This document shows, piece by piece, positions 16,354 through 26,516 of a stretch of 64,000 nucleotides of DNA. The position numbers and the translations under genes are program-made. The notes below the pieces were generated by a model. That model made no database searches, had not been told where the DNA came from, and worked only from the letters and a program-made list of their open reading frames with translations. Positions within the stretch are counted from its first letter, which is position 1, and every line of letters starts with the position of its first letter. The DNA comes from Streptomyces rubrogriseus (lineage in GTDB: Bacteria > Actinomycetota > Actinomycetes > Streptomycetales > Streptomycetaceae), in contig NZ_CP116256.1 in assembly GCF_027947575.1 (NCBI RefSeq), positions 744,001 through 808,000 on the forward strand, given 5' to 3'.

Positions 16354-18063
16354 ATGTCCGGACCTCGTCCCGTCCGAGCGCCACGCGGTACCGAGCCGAG
16401 CGCCCTGGGCTGGCAGCAGGAGGCCGCCCTGCGGATGCTGCAGAACAACCTCGACCCGGAGGTCGCCGAGCACCCCGACAAGCTCGTCGTCTACGGCGGC
16501 ACGGGCAAGGCGGCCCGCGACTGGCGCTCCTTCGACGCGATGGTGCGGACCCTGCGCACCCTCAAGCAGGACGAGACGATGCTCGTCCAGTCCGGCCGCC
16601 CGGTCGGCGTCATGCAGACCCACGAGTGGGCCCCGCGCGTCCTCATCGCCAACTCCAACCTCGTCGGCGACTGGGCCAACTGGGAGGAGTTCCGCCGCCT
16701 GGAGGCCCTCGGCCTGACCATGTACGGGCAGATGACGGCCGGCTCCTGGATCTACATCGGCACCCAGGGCATCCTCCAGGGCACCTACGAGACCTTCGCC
16801 GCCGTCGCCGCCAAGAAGTTCGGCGGCACCCTGGCCGGGACCATCACCCTCACCGCAGGACTCGGCGGCATGGGCGGCGCCCAGCCCCTCGCGGTCACCA
16901 TGAACGACGGCGTCGTGATCTGCGTCGACTGCGACCCGCGCGCCATCGACCGCCGCATCGAGCACCGCTACCTCGACGTGAAGGCCGACTCCCTCGACCA
17001 CGCCCTCCAGCTGGCCACCGAGGCCCGCGACCGGCGCAAGCCGCTGTCCATCGGCGTCCTCGGCAACGCCGCCGAGCTGGTCCCGCAGCTCCTCGCCATG
17101 GGCGCCCCGATCGACATCGTCACCGACCAGACCTCGGCCCACGACCCGCTGGCCTACCTGCCCACCGGCATCGCCTTCGAGGACATGGCCGACGCCGCCG
17201 CCAAGGACCCGGCCGGCTTCACCACCCGGGCCCGCGAGTCCATGGCCCGGCACGTCGAGGCGATGGTCGGCTTCCAGGACGCCGGTGCCGAGGTCTTCGA
17301 CTACGGCAACTCCATCCGCGGCGAGGCCCAGCTCGCCGGATACGACCGGGCCTTCGCCTTCCCCGGCTTCGTCCCCGCCTACATCCGCCCGCTGTTCTGC
17401 GAGGGCAAGGGCCCCTTCCGCTGGGCCGCCCTGTCCGGCGACCCCGCCGACATCGCCAAGACCGACAAGGCGATCCTCGACCTCTTCCCGGAGAACGAGT
17501 CGCTGGCCCGCTGGATCAAGATGGCGGGGGAGCGGGTCCACTTCCAGGGCCTGCCCGCCCGCATCTGCTGGCTCGGCTACGGCGAGCGCGACAAGGCCGG
17601 TGAGCGGTTCAACGACATGGTGGCGAGCGGTGAGCTGGCCGCCCCGATCGTCATCGGCCGCGACCACCTCGACTGCGGCTCCGTCGCCTCCCCGTACCGC
17701 GAGACCGAGGCGATGCTCGACGGCTCCGACGCCATCGCCGACTGGCCGCTGCTCAACGCCATGGTCAACGTGGCCTCCGGCGCCTCCTGGGTCTCCCTCC
17801 ACCACGGCGGCGGCGTCGGCATGGGCCGCTCGATCCACGCCGGGCAGGTCACCGTCGCCGACGGCACCCCGCTCGCCGGGGAGAAGATCCGCCGGGTGCT
17901 CACCAACGACCCCGGCATGGGCGTCATCCGGCACGTCGACGCCGGGTACGACATCGCCGAGTCGGTGGCGGCCGAGCGCGCCGTGCGGGTACCGATGCGC
18001 GAAGGCCGCGAGGGTGCGGAGACGCCCGAGAGCGACACGGCGCGCGAGGGTGACGGCGCGTGA
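16354..18063 (+). CDS. hutU: urocanate hydratase (urocanase)
   Basis: 569-residue NAD+-dependent enzyme converting urocanate to imidazolone propionate, the second step of histidine degradation. Near the start is [14 protein letters not shown]; the NAD-binding stretch is [16 protein letters not shown]; the region expected to hold the catalytic Cys is [33 protein letters not shown] is also conserved. Full length. ATG 16354 has GGAGG 7 bases upstream. First gene of a tight operon, overlapping the next gene by four bases. No hutH (histidase) is present here. Confidence 0.96.
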   Translation: MSGPRPVRAPRGTEPSALGWQQEAALRMLQNNLDPEVAEHPDKLVVYGGTGKAARDWRSFDAMVRTLRTLKQDETMLVQSGRPVGVMQTHEWAPRVLIANSNLVGDWANWEEFRRLEALGLTMYGQMTAGSWIYIGTQGILQGTYETFAAVAAKKFGGTLAGTITLTAGLGGMGGAQPLAVTMNDGVVICVDCDPRAIDRRIEHRYLDVKADSLDHALQLATEARDRRKPLSIGVLGNAAELVPQLLAMGAPIDIVTDQTSAHDPLAYLPTGIAFEDMADAAAKDPAGFTTRARESMARHVEAMVGFQDAGAEVFDYGNSIRGEAQLAGYDRAFAFPGFVPAYIRPLFCEGKGPFRWAALSGDPADIAKTDKAILDLFPENESLARWIKMAGERVHFQGLPARICWLGYGERDKAGERFNDMVASGELAAPIVIGRDHLDCGSVASPYRETEAMLDGSDAIADWPLLNAMVNVASGASWVSLHHGGGVGMGRSIHAGQVTVADGTPLAGEKIRRVLTNDPGMGVIRHVDAGYDIAESVAAERAVRVPMREGREGAETPESDTAREGDGA

Positions 18064-19277
18064 GCTTCCACAGCATGTGGGCGGAGCTGCTGCCGGTCGG
18101 CCGCAGCTCCGCCTCCGGCGGCTACCGCCGCTCCGCCTGGACCGGCGCCGACGCCGACTGCCGGACCTGGTTCCAGGAGCAGGCCGAGGCCCGCGGCCTG
18201 ACCTACGAGACCGACCGCAACGGCAACCAGTGGGCCTGGCTCGGCGACCCGGCGGCCGGGAACGCCGTCGTCACCGGGTCCCACCTGGACTCCGTGCCCG
18301 ACGGCGGCGCCTTCGACGGCCCCCTCGGCGTGGTCTCCGCCTTCGCCGCCCTGGACGAACTGCGCGGGCGGGGAGCGCGGTTCACCAGGCCGCTCGGCAT
18401 CGTCAACTTCGGCGACGAGGAGGGCGCCCGCTTCGGCCTGGCCTGCGTCGGCTCCCGGCTGACCGCGGGCGCGCTCACCGTCGAGCAGGCGCACCGCCTC
18501 ACCGACGGCGACGGCATCACCCTCCCGCGGGCCATGGAGTCCGCCGGGTACGACCCGGACTCCCTCGGGCCCGACCCCGAGCGGCTCGCCCGCATCGGCG
18601 CCTTCGTCGAACTCCACGTCGAGCAGGGCCGCGCCCTCGACCTGTCCGGCGACCGCATCGGCATCGCCTCCGCCATCTGGCCGCACGGCCGCTGGCGGTT
18701 CGACTTCCGGGGCGAGGCCAACCACGCCGGCACCACCCGTCTCACCGACCGGCACGACCCGATGCTGCCGTACGCCGAGACCGTCCTCGCCGCCCGCCGC
18801 GAGGCCGAACTCGCCGGTGCCGTCGCCACCTTCGGCAAGATCGGCGTGGAGCCCAACGGCGTCAACGCCGTCCCCTCCCTGGTACGCGGCTGGCTCGACT
18901 CCCGCGCCGCCGACCAGGAGAGCCTGGACACCGTGGTCACCGGCGTCGAGAAGGCCGCCCGCGAGTACGCCGCGGCCCAGGGCGTGGACCTCGACGTGGT
19001 CCGCGAGTCCTTCACGCCCGTCGTCGAGTTCGACCACGCCCTGCGCGACGAACTGGCCCGCATCCTCGGCACCGGGACGGAGCTGAAGGTGCCCGTCCTC
19101 GGCACCGGCGCCGGACACGACGCCGGAATCCTCTCCGACCGCATCCCGACCGCCATGCTGTTCGTACGCAACCCCACCGGCGTCTCGCACTCCCCGGCCG
19201 AGTACGCCGCCGAGGACGACTGCGTGGCCGGGGTGAACGCACTCGCCGACGTACTGGAAGGGCTGGCCTGCACGTGA
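18060..19277 (+). CDS. M20-family amidohydrolase (allantoate amidohydrolase-like)
   Basis: 405-residue metallohydrolase of the allantoate/ureidoglycolate/N-carbamoyl amino-acid amidase group. Metal-ligand motifs are present: [34 protein letters not shown] and [11 protein letters not shown]. It overlaps hutU by GTGA and hutF by GTGA, so it is translationally coupled inside the hut operon. Its family hydrolyses C-N bonds of small amidines and amides. Since no HutG is present, it may deformylate N-formylglutamate or act on formimidoylglutamate (inference). Confidence 0.88.
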   Translation: MSFHSMWAELLPVGRSSASGGYRRSAWTGADADCRTWFQEQAEARGLTYETDRNGNQWAWLGDPAAGNAVVTGSHLDSVPDGGAFDGPLGVVSAFAALDELRGRGARFTRPLGIVNFGDEEGARFGLACVGSRLTAGALTVEQAHRLTDGDGITLPRAMESAGYDPDSLGPDPERLARIGAFVELHVEQGRALDLSGDRIGIASAIWPHGRWRFDFRGEANHAGTTRLTDRHDPMLPYAETVLAARREAELAGAVATFGKIGVEPNGVNAVPSLVRGWLDSRAADQESLDTVVTGVEKAAREYAAAQGVDLDVVRESFTPVVEFDHALRDELARILGTGTELKVPVLGTGAGHDAGILSDRIPTAMLFVRNPTGVSHSPAEYAAEDDCVAGVNALADVLEGLACT

Positions 19278-20623
19278 CCTCCTCCGAGCGGACCCGCACG
19301 TACTGGCTGGAGCACGCCTGGCTCGGCACCCATGTCGAGCCGGGCGTCGCCGTGGACGTGAGCGACGGCCGCATCGCCGCCGTTCACCAGGGCGTCGCCA
19401 CCCCGCCGCCCGGCGCCGAGATCCTGCGCGGACTGACCCTGCCGGGACTGGCGAACGCGCACTCGCACGCCTTCCACCGCGCCCTGCGCGGCACCGTCCA
19501 GGTCGGCTCCGGAACCTTCTGGACCTGGCGCGAGGTCATGTACTCCGTCGCCGACCGGCTGACCCCGGACACCTACCACGCCCTCGCCCGCGCCGTGTAC
19601 GCCGAGATGGCGCTGGCCGGCATCACCGCCGTCGGCGAGTTCCACTACGTGCACCACGCGCCCGGGGGCACCCCCTACGCCGACCCCAACGCGATGGGCG
19701 AGGCCCTGATCGAGGCCGCCGCCGAAGCCGGTGTCCGCATCACCCTCCTCGACACCTGCTACCTGTCCTCCGGCTTCGGCGAACCCCCCAACACCCACCA
19801 GCAACGCTTCTCCGACGGCACGGCGGAGTCCTGGGCCGAACGCTGTTCAGTTCTCAAGGAACGGGATCACGCACGGATCGGGGCCGCGATCCACTCCGTG
19901 CGGGCCGTGCCCGCGGACCAGTTGGCGACCGTGGCGCAGTGGGCCGAGACGCGGCGGGCCCCGCTGCATGTGCACCTGTCCGAGCAGACCGCCGAGAACG
20001 ACGCCTGCCGCCAGGCCCACGGCCGCACCCCGACCCGCCTCCTCGCCGACCACGGCGTGCTCGGCCCCCGCACCACCGGCGTCCACAACACCCACCTCAC
20101 CGACGAGGACATCGCGCTGCTCGGCGGCAGCCGCACCGGCACCTGCATGTGCCCCACCACGGAACGGGACCTGGCCGACGGCATCGGCCCCGCGGCCGCA
20201 CTCCAGCGGGCGGGCTCGCCGCTCTCCCTCGGCTCCGACAGCCACGCCGTCGTCGACCTGCTGGAAGAGGCGCGCGCCATGGAGCTGAACGAACGCCTGC
20301 GCACCCGCGCCCGCGGCCACTGGACCGCCGCGGCCCTGCTGCGCGCCGCCACCGCCGACGGGCACGCCGCCCTCGGTTGGGACGACACCGGTCGCATCGA
20401 GGCCGGGGCCCGCGCCGACCTCGCGACGGTCGCGCTGGACTCGGTCAGGACAGCGGGGCCGCTGCCCAGGCTCGGCGCCGAGACGGCCGTATTCGCCGCG
20501 ACGGCAGCGGACGTACGGCACACGGTCGTGGGCGGGCGGCACGTCGTACGCGACGGGGCGCACGCCCTCGTACCGGACGTGCCGCAGGCCCTCGCGCGGG
20601 CCGTCGAAGCCCTGCGCGCCTGA
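19274..20623 (+). CDS. hutF: formimidoylglutamate deiminase
   Basis: 449-residue amidohydrolase-superfamily enzyme that deiminates N-formimidoyl-L-glutamate to N-formyl-L-glutamate and ammonia. The metal-binding HxH is in [13 protein letters not shown]; further conserved regions are [23 protein letters not shown] and [16 protein letters not shown]. The length fits HutF. GTG 19274 overlaps the M20 gene stop. The order hutU-M20-hutF-hutI implies the five-step histidine route via formylglutamate. Confidence 0.92.
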   Translation: MTSSERTRTYWLEHAWLGTHVEPGVAVDVSDGRIAAVHQGVATPPPGAEILRGLTLPGLANAHSHAFHRALRGTVQVGSGTFWTWREVMYSVADRLTPDTYHALARAVYAEMALAGITAVGEFHYVHHAPGGTPYADPNAMGEALIEAAAEAGVRITLLDTCYLSSGFGEPPNTHQQRFSDGTAESWAERCSVLKERDHARIGAAIHSVRAVPADQLATVAQWAETRRAPLHVHLSEQTAENDACRQAHGRTPTRLLADHGVLGPRTTGVHNTHLTDEDIALLGGSRTGTCMCPTTERDLADGIGPAAALQRAGSPLSLGSDSHAVVDLLEEARAMELNERLRTRARGHWTAAALLRAATADGHAALGWDDTGRIEAGARADLATVALDSVRTAGPLPRLGAETAVFAATAADVRHTVVGGRHVVRDGAHALVPDVPQALARAVEALRA

Positions 20624-20679
20624 CCACCGGCGCCCGCCCACGCCGCAGCCCCCGCCCCCACGAGGACACCAGGGACCCC

Positions 20680-21855
20680 ATGAGCAGCAGCACCGTCATC
20701 ACCAACATCGCCGCACTCGTCACCAACGACCCCTCCCTCGGCGACCACTCCCCGCTCGGTCTGGTCCGGGACGCGGCCGTCGTCATCGAAGGCGAACGGG
20801 TCGCGTGGACCGGTGAATCAAGCAAAGCACCCGCCACTGACAACCGGGTCGACGCCGAGGGCCGGGCGGTCCTTCCCGGCTTCGTGGACTCCCACTCCCA
20901 CCTGCTCTTCGCGGGCGACCGCACCGAGGAGTTCAACGCCCGCATGTCCGGCCGCCCCTACAGCGCGGGCGGCATCCGCACCACCGTCGCCGCCACCCGC
21001 GCCGCGAGCGACGCGGAACTGGAGGCCGGTCTCACCCGTTACCTCGCCGAGGCCCTGCGCCAGGGCACCACGACCTTCGAGACCAAGTCCGGCTACGGCC
21101 TGACCACCGCCGACGAGTCCCGCGCCCTGCGCGTCGCCGCCCGCCACACCGACGAGGTCACCTTCCTCGGCGCCCACATCGTCGCCCCCGAACTCGCCGA
21201 CGACCCCGCCGCCTACGTCGACCTGGTCACCGGCGAGATGCTCGACGCCTGCGCCCCGCACGCCCGCTGGATCGACGTGTTCTGCGAGCAGGGCGCCTTC
21301 GACGGCGACCAGGCCCGCGCCATCCTCACCGCGGGCAGGGCCAGGGGCCTGCACCCCCGCATCCACGCCAACCAGCTCTCCTACGGCCCCGGCGTCCAGC
21401 TCGCCGTCGAACTCGACGCCGCCAGCGCCGACCACTGCACCCACCTCACCGACGCCGACGTGGACGCACTCGCGAACAGCCGTACGGTCGCGACCCTGCT
21501 CCCCGGCGCCGAGTTCTCCACCCGCGCCCAGTGGCCGGACGCCCGGCGCCTGATCGACGCGGGTGCCACGGTGGCCCTCTCCACCGACTGCAACCCCGGC
21601 TCCTCCTTCACCTCCTCCGTCCCCTTCTGCGTCGCGCTCGCGGTGCGGGACATGGGGATGACGCCGGACGAGGCGGTCTGGTCGGCCACCGCGGGCGGCG
21701 CCGCGGCCCTGCGCCGCGAGGACGTCGGCCGCCTCGTCCCGGGGGCGTACGCCGACCTGACGCTGCTTGACGCCCCGAGCCACGTCCACCTGGCCTACCG
21801 GCCGGGGGTGCCGCTGGTCGCGGGAGTGTGGCGGCGGGGCGTACGTAAGGTGTGA
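20680..21855 (+). CDS. hutI: imidazolonepropionase
   Basis: 391-residue metal-dependent amidohydrolase opening the imidazolone ring to give N-formimidoylglutamate. Key motifs are [19 protein letters not shown] (HxH metal site), [21 protein letters not shown] and [15 protein letters not shown] 20680, 56 bp after hutF, is probably in the same transcript. The N-terminus [17 protein letters not shown] is typical of streptomycete HutI. Confidence 0.95.
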   Translation: MSSSTVITNIAALVTNDPSLGDHSPLGLVRDAAVVIEGERVAWTGESSKAPATDNRVDAEGRAVLPGFVDSHSHLLFAGDRTEEFNARMSGRPYSAGGIRTTVAATRAASDAELEAGLTRYLAEALRQGTTTFETKSGYGLTTADESRALRVAARHTDEVTFLGAHIVAPELADDPAAYVDLVTGEMLDACAPHARWIDVFCEQGAFDGDQARAILTAGRARGLHPRIHANQLSYGPGVQLAVELDAASADHCTHLTDADVDALANSRTVATLLPGAEFSTRAQWPDARRLIDAGATVALSTDCNPGSSFTSSVPFCVALAVRDMGMTPDEAVWSATAGGAAALRREDVGRLVPGAYADLTLLDAPSHVHLAYRPGVPLVAGVWRRGVRKV

Positions 21856-21892
21856 GCGTACGAGCGTCGGTGGGAGCGGGGGGACGGGGCGG

Positions 21893-22228
21893 ATGGCGAG
21901 GCACTGGCGGGCCTGGGGGGCGCCGTTCCTGGTGAACCTGCTGCTCGGCGTCCCGGCCGTGGTACCGATCTGGCTCGTCTGGTACGTGCTGGCGAACGGG
22001 CCGCTGGCCGAGTACGGCGGGCCCATGCGCAACCCGACGGAGAACGACGGCCTGCTGCCCATGCTGGTGGTCGTCGTCCCGGTGGTCGTGCTGTTCGGCC
22101 TCATCTGGTGGCTGGCCAACCAACCCCTACGACGCAGGACGACCCTCGCCCCGGGCTCCTTCTGGCTGCTGTGCGTCCTCGTGCCGTTCCTGCCGATGAC
22201 GGCCGGGCTCATCGCCAGCCCTCCATGA
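21893..22228 (+). CDS. small membrane protein downstream of hutI
   Basis: 111 residues with three hydrophobic segments (about 10-34, 53-75, 86-108) and a short basic connector NQPLRRRT. No family recognised. It lies 37 bp after hutI in the same direction and may be cotranscribed. ATG 21893 follows GGGGACGGGGCGG, a weak Shine-Dalgarno. It is followed by a weak G6/C6 hairpin (22238-22269). Confidence 0.68.
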   Translation: MARHWRAWGAPFLVNLLLGVPAVVPIWLVWYVLANGPLAEYGGPMRNPTENDGLLPMLVVVVPVVVLFGLIWWLANQPLRRRTTLAPGSFWLLCVLVPFLPMTAGLIASPP

Positions 22229-22303
22229 ACAGCCCGAAGGGGGGCGGCCCGGCTTCGGACCACCCCCCTGGAGGGCAAGCGACACCCGGTCAGGGTCCGA
22301 GGA

Positions 22304-23215
22304 CTACTCCTCGACCGTGAGCCCCTTGCGCAGCCGTACGAGGGTCCGCGACAGCAGACGCGAGACGTGCATCTGGGAGATGCCCAGCTCCTCGCCGATC
22401 TCCGACTGGGTCATGCCGGCGACGAAACGCAGGGAGAGGATCTTCCGGTCCCGGGAAGGCAGCTCGGCGATCAGCGGCTTCAGCGACTCGACGTACTCGA
22501 TGCCCTCGAGCCCGTGGTCCTCGTAGCCGATGCGGTCGGCGAGCGCGCCCTCCGCGTCGTCCTCCTCCGGCTGGGCGTCCAGCGAGGAGGCGGTGTAGGC
22601 GTTGGACGCCGCCATGCCCTCGACGACCTCGTCCTTGGACAGGCCGAGGTGCTCGGCCAACTCGGTCACCGTGGGGGCCCGGTCGAGGCGCTGGGCCAGC
22701 TCGTCGCCGGCCTTCGCCAGGTCGAGCCGCAGCTCCTGGAGGCGGCGCGGAACGCGCACGGACCACGAGGTGTCACGGAAGAAGCGCTTGATCTCGCCGA
22801 TGATGGTCGGCATCGCGAACGTGGGGAACTCCACACCGCGCGACAGCTCGAAGCGGTCGATCGCCTTGATCAGGCCGATGGTGCCGACCTGGATGATGTC
22901 CTCCATCGGCTCGCTGCGCGAGCGGAAGCGGGAGGCGGCGAACTTGACCAGCGCGAGGTTCAGCTCGACGAGCGTGTTGCGTACGTACGCGTGCTCGTGG
23001 GTGCCTTCCTCCAGCGACTCCAGCCGCTCGAAGAGGGTCTTGGACAGGGCCCTGGCGTCCGCCGGAGCGACCTCGTCGTACGCGGGGATGTCCGGAAGCC
23101 CGGCGAGTGCGTCGTGGTCGACGACTGCGTCGTGGTGCTCGATGGGATCCAGATGTTCCGGAGGGAGTGTCGACGTCGCTTGGTGGGTACGCGATCCGTC
23201 GAGCCGGGGTGACAT
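22304..23215 (-). CDS. sigI: SigB/SigF/SigI-type RNA polymerase sigma factor
   Basis: 303-residue group 3 sigma factor with regions 2 (PMEDIIQVGTIGLIKAIDRFELSRGVEFPTFA, about 110-140), 3 (TVTELAEHLGLSKDEV) and 4 (GMTQSEIGEELGISQMHVSRLLSRTL). I chose ATG 23215, with GGAGG 5 bases upstream; an ATG four codons earlier overlaps that ribosome site. Directly divergent are a STAS antagonist and an RsbW-like kinase, so activity is probably set by partner switching. The layout matches what I recall of the S. coelicolor sigI osmotic-stress locus; the symbol rests on that. Confidence 0.88.
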   Translation of the reverse strand: MSPRLDGSRTHQATSTLPPEHLDPIEHHDAVVDHDALAGLPDIPAYDEVAPADARALSKTLFERLESLEEGTHEHAYVRNTLVELNLALVKFAASRFRSRSEPMEDIIQVGTIGLIKAIDRFELSRGVEFPTFAMPTIIGEIKRFFRDTSWSVRVPRRLQELRLDLAKAGDELAQRLDRAPTVTELAEHLGLSKDEVVEGMAASNAYTASSLDAQPEEDDAEGALADRIGYEDHGLEGIEYVESLKPLIAELPSRDRKILSLRFVAGMTQSEIGEELGISQMHVSRLLSRTLVRLRKGLTVEE

Positions 23216-23467
23216 GATGTCCTCCATCGTTCTCGGCATACGGCTGCCGAAGCCAAATACGTGCACTGCGGTGTGCGGCGCCTCCAAAGCCGGCCGTGTC
23301 GGTTTACGTGTCCTACTAGCCCTACCGGGTTTACCGAGCCGACCGCAAGTGTGTTCTGTGCGGGTATGTCCGTTTGTGTGCGGTTGTTCGGGTGTCGGAG
23401 TGCGGTGGGAGGGCGTAGTGTTCGAGTGCGTCAGCAAGCAGTCACGACCTCGGGAGAGAGAAACGGC

Positions 23468-23845
23468 ATGGACCGCGGGACGGTCGGCAGTGCCCAGTCG
23501 GGCCGGCTTCTGGTCGAGGTACGGGAAGAGGGACCCAGCGCCGTCGTGACCCCGGCGGGTGAGCTGGATCACCACACCGCCGATCTGTTGCGCGAGCCGC
23601 TGGAGGAATGTCTCGACAAGGGATTCAACCGGCTCGTCGTGGACTGCTCACGGCTGGAGTTCTGCGACTCCACGGGGCTCAACGTCCTGCTCGGCGCTCG
23701 GTTGAAAGCGGAAGCCGCGGGGGGCGGAGTGCATTTGGTGGCCATGCAGCCGGTAGTGGCGCGCGTGTTCGAGATCACGGGGGCCGAAGCGGTCTTCACC
23801 CTTCATGACACGCTTGCGGCCGCCCTGGCCGACGCGTCCGACTGA
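23468..23845 (+). CDS. STAS-domain anti-sigma factor antagonist
   Basis: 125-residue SpoIIAA/RsbV-type protein. The phosphorylatable serine is in LEFCDSTGLNVLLG (Ser68). Unphosphorylated it would bind the anti-sigma kinase and free the sigma factor. ATG 23468 has GGGAGAGAG upstream. Divergent from the sigma gene across 252 bp; the anti-sigma gene follows 196 bp downstream. Codon choice is less GC-biased than its neighbours near the 5' end. Confidence 0.88.
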   Translation: MDRGTVGSAQSGRLLVEVREEGPSAVVTPAGELDHHTADLLREPLEECLDKGFNRLVVDCSRLEFCDSTGLNVLLGARLKAEAAGGGVHLVAMQPVVARVFEITGAEAVFTLHDTLAAALADASD

Positions 23846-24041
23846 GCCCTCCTTGTCCGGCCGACGGAGGGGTGCGTGTGCTTCCCGGAGCGGGTGTTTT
23901 CACCCCGCGCCGGGTTTCGTGCGCAATACAGGGGTGTTCGTGCGATCCGGTCGGGCAGGAGACACCCTGAACCAGCTGTGTACGACATGGCTGTCTACGA
24001 CTTTGAAACGTGAACTGGTGAATCGGTGAGGTGAAGCGCTG

Positions 24042-24548
24042 ATGAGCACCACCCGGCCCTATCCGCCGGGCGACCGCGGCCCGGAGCCCGGCGGCGCTTC
24101 CGGGACGGCGTCCGCGCCCGCGTCCGGGGAGGGCGGCGGGCGGCAGTCCCGCAGGCTGAGCTTCGAGGACGCGAGCGGGGTCGTCCCGCTGGCCCGTGAC
24201 TTCACCCGCGAGGCGCTGTACGCCTGGGGCTGGCTGCCCTCCGCCACCGCGGACCAGCGTGCCGCCGCGGAGGACGTCCTGCTCGTGGTCTCCGAGCTGG
24301 TCACCAACGCGTGTCTGCATGCCGAGGGTCCGGACGAGCTGTCGATCACCTGCGAGAAGAAGGTGATCCGGCTGGAGGTCTCCGACCGCGGTACGGGTCA
24401 GCCGGCGCCGCGGACCCCGCACCGCGCGGGGCGCCCCGGCGGGCACGGCATGTTCATCGTGCAGCGGCTCTGCCTGGACTGGGGCGTCGTACGGACGCCG
24501 GGCGTCGCGGGCAAGCGGGTGTGGGCGGAGCTGGGCGCCCCGGCGTAG
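24042..24548 (+). CDS. RsbW-like anti-sigma factor (HATPase)
   Basis: 168-residue serine kinase and anti-sigma factor of the GHKL ATPase fold: N box LVVSELVTNACLHAEGPDEL, G1 box EVSDRGTGQPAP and G2 box HRAGRPGGHGMFIVQRL. The roughly 40-residue Pro/Gly-rich N-terminus is not part of the fold. ATG 24042 has GAGG about 10 bases upstream. By position it is the kinase paired with the STAS protein and the sigma factor. Confidence 0.86.
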   Translation: MSTTRPYPPGDRGPEPGGASGTASAPASGEGGGRQSRRLSFEDASGVVPLARDFTREALYAWGWLPSATADQRAAAEDVLLVVSELVTNACLHAEGPDELSITCEKKVIRLEVSDRGTGQPAPRTPHRAGRPGGHGMFIVQRLCLDWGVVRTPGVAGKRVWAELGAPA

Positions 24549-24560
24549 GCCCGCGGCGCT

Positions 24561-24577
24561 CGGGCGGGTACCGCCCG
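24561..24577 (+). terminator. short hairpin after the anti-sigma gene
   Basis: CGGGCGG-GTA-CCGCCCG, 13 bp after the stop codon. The stem is compact and strong, but the loop is small and there is no T tract. Confidence 0.5.
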
Positions 24578-24676
24578 TCCGCCCACCCGTCTCGGTCGGC
24601 CAGAAGGTCGCCGTCCCCGGGGCCGCGCTCCGGCCCGCGGAGCGGACTGCGCGCCTGCTCTCCGCGGACACAGCCG

Positions 24677-24890
24677 TCAGGCCAGACAGAATTCGTTGCC
24701 TTCCGGGTCCGACAGGTACGCCCCGTCGTCCCACTCGTCCTCCGGAACCTCGTGGTGGGCGGAACCGCTCCTCCCGGCTCCCGAACCCCGGGGGTGCGGG
24801 CTTCTCCGCACAGCCCAGCGCCGGCGCCCAGAACGCCGCCAGGCTCGCCGGGTTCGCGCAGTCGCTCGTCAAGCTCCACCTGGTCGCCAT
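24677..24890 (-). pseudogene. decayed VOC/glyoxalase-like gene
   Basis: The 5' part starts well: ATG 24890 after GGAAGGA, coding MATRWSLTSDCANPASLAAFW then PPGFGSREERF, a typical streptomycete VOC N-terminus. The C-terminal end is also recognisable (HEVPEDEWDDGAYLSDPEGNEFCLA then TGA at 24677-24679), but it lies in a different frame and directly abuts the N-terminal piece. The middle of the domain is therefore missing and a frameshift joins the remnants at about 24770. Confidence 0.72.
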
Positions 24891-24955
24891 GAGTCCTTCC
24901 CCGGTCGGAGGACCGGACTGTTCCCCGCACCGCCGACGACCCCGCCCCAACGCCC

Positions 24956-24992
24956 GGAGGGCCACCCCATCCGCCGGATGAGGTGGCCCTCC
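24956..24992 (-). terminator. terminator after the peptide transporter
   Basis: Perfect 11-bp arms GGAGGGCCACC / GGTGGCCCTCC with a 15-base loop, 28 bp past the stop of the POT transporter gene. Confidence 0.8.
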
Positions 24993-25019
24993 GAAAAGAA
25001 GCGGGCGTGCCCGCAGGGC

Positions 25020-26516
25020 TCAGCGGACGTCGCCCATGAGTTCCTTGACGCGCTTGCGGTACATCCAGATCGCGACGCCCGCGACCACCGCGAGGGTGGC
25101 CTCCGCGGCGACGATGCCCGTCTTGTTGAGGTCGACGCCCGCGATGGAGAGCAGGCCGGTCGTGGCGTCACCGGCGGTGACGGCCAGGAACCAGACGCCC
25201 ATCATCTGCGAGGCGTACTTCACCGGCGCCATCTTCGTCGTCACCGACAGGCCGACCGGGGAGAGCATCAGCTCGCCGCAGGTCTGGACGAAGTAGATCG
25301 CCACCAGCCACATGGCCGCGGCCTTGTGGCCGCCCTCGGCGATGCCCAGCGGGGCCAGGAAGAGGAAGAAGGACGCGCCGACCAGGACCAGACCGCCGCA
25401 GAACTTGACGACCGTGCTGGGCTCCTTGCCCCGGCGGTTGAGCGCCAGCCACACCGTGGCGAAGACCGGGGCCAGGGCCATGATGATGACCGGGTTGACC
25501 GACTGGTACCAGGAGACCGGGAAGCTCCAGCCGAAGACGCTGTTGTCGGCCGAGGAGTCGGCGAACAGCGACAGGGTCGAGCCGCCCTGGTCGTAGATCA
25601 TCCAGAACACGGCGGCGGCGACGAAGAACCAGATGTACGCCGACATCTTGGACTGCTCGGCGCGGTCCAGGGACTTGTCGCGCTTGATGTTGGTCAGCAC
25701 CAGCACCGGGATGATCACGCCGAGCAGGGTCAGCGGGACCAGGATCCAGTTCAGGGTGTAGTGGCCGGAGAAGCCGACGATCGCGTAGAAGACGACGGCC
25801 AGCGCGGCCCAGAAGGCGGCCTTGCGCAGCGTCGAGGTCTTCTCCTCGACGGACAGCGGCTTCGGGACCACGCTGGAGTGCGGGGCCAGGTGGCGGCTGC
25901 CGATCAGGAACTGGAGCACGCCCAGGCCCATGCCGACCGCGGCGAGCGCGAAGCCCAGGTGCCAGTTGACGTTCTCGCCGATGGTGCCGATGGTCAGCGG
26001 CGCGGCGAAGGCACCGAGGTTGATGCCCATGTAGAAGACGGTGAAGCCACCGTCGCGGCGCGGGTCGTCGGGGCCGTCGTAGAGCTGGCCGACCATCGTG
26101 GAGATGTTGGCCTTCAGCAGACCGGAGCCGATGGCGACCAGGCCGAGGCCCGCGTAGAAGGTGCCGGAGGACGGCAGCGCCAGCGTCAGGTGGCCCAGCA
26201 TGATCACGCCGCCGGCGATGGCGACGGTCTTGCGGGGACCCCAGACGCGGTCGCCGAACCAGCCGCCCGGCATCGTGAGCAGGTACACCAGCGAGAGGTA
26301 CACCGAGTAGATCGCGGTCGCGGTGCCGGCGCCGAGGCCGAGGCCACCCGGGGCGACGAGGTACAGCGGGAGCAGAGCCCTCATGCCGTAGTAGGAGAAC
26401 CTCTCCCACATCTCGGTCATGAAGAGTGTGGCCAGTCCGCGGGGGTGGCCGAAGAAGGTCTTCTCGGTGCCGGGGGTGCCCGGGGTGACCGAGTCCTTCG
26501 TCAGGCTGGACGCCAT
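25020..26516 (-). CDS. POT-family proton:oligopeptide symporter
   Basis: 498-residue major-facilitator transporter for di- and tripeptides. The proton-coupling motif ExxERFxYY is seen as EMWERFSYYGMRALL near residue 35. PTR2 signatures are LLKANISTMVGQLY and FYMGINLGAFAAPL. About 14 TM helices. ATG 26516 has AAGGA upstream. Monocistronic, with its own terminator. Confidence 0.93.
   Translation of the reverse strand: MASSLTKDSVTPGTPGTEKTFFGHPRGLATLFMTEMWERFSYYGMRALLPLYLVAPGGLGLGAGTATAIYSVYLSLVYLLTMPGGWFGDRVWGPRKTVAIAGGVIMLGHLTLALPSSGTFYAGLGLVAIGSGLLKANISTMVGQLYDGPDDPRRDGGFTVFYMGINLGAFAAPLTIGTIGENVNWHLGFALAAVGMGLGVLQFLIGSRHLAPHSSVVPKPLSVEEKTSTLRKAAFWAALAVVFYAIVGFSGHYTLNWILVPLTLLGVIIPVLVLTNIKRDKSLDRAEQSKMSAYIWFFVAAAVFWMIYDQGGSTLSLFADSSADNSVFGWSFPVSWYQSVNPVIIMALAPVFATVWLALNRRGKEPSTVVKFCGGLVLVGASFFLFLAPLGIAEGGHKAAAMWLVAIYFVQTCGELMLSPVGLSVTTKMAPVKYASQMMGVWFLAVTAGDATTGLLSIAGVDLNKTGIVAAEATLAVVAGVAIWMYRKRVKELMGDVR

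Noticed and set aside
17285..19200. N-terminal part of a long frame running into hutF
   Set aside because: Residues before 19274 are out-of-frame translation of hutU and the M20 gene; the real hutF starts at the GTG overlapping the M20 stop.
23302..23367. SigB-type promoter between the sigma gene and its antagonist (GTTTAC ... GGGTAT)
   Set aside because: Both hexamers occur, but their spacing is 27 bp (or 19 bp to another GGGT), not the 14-16 bp expected.
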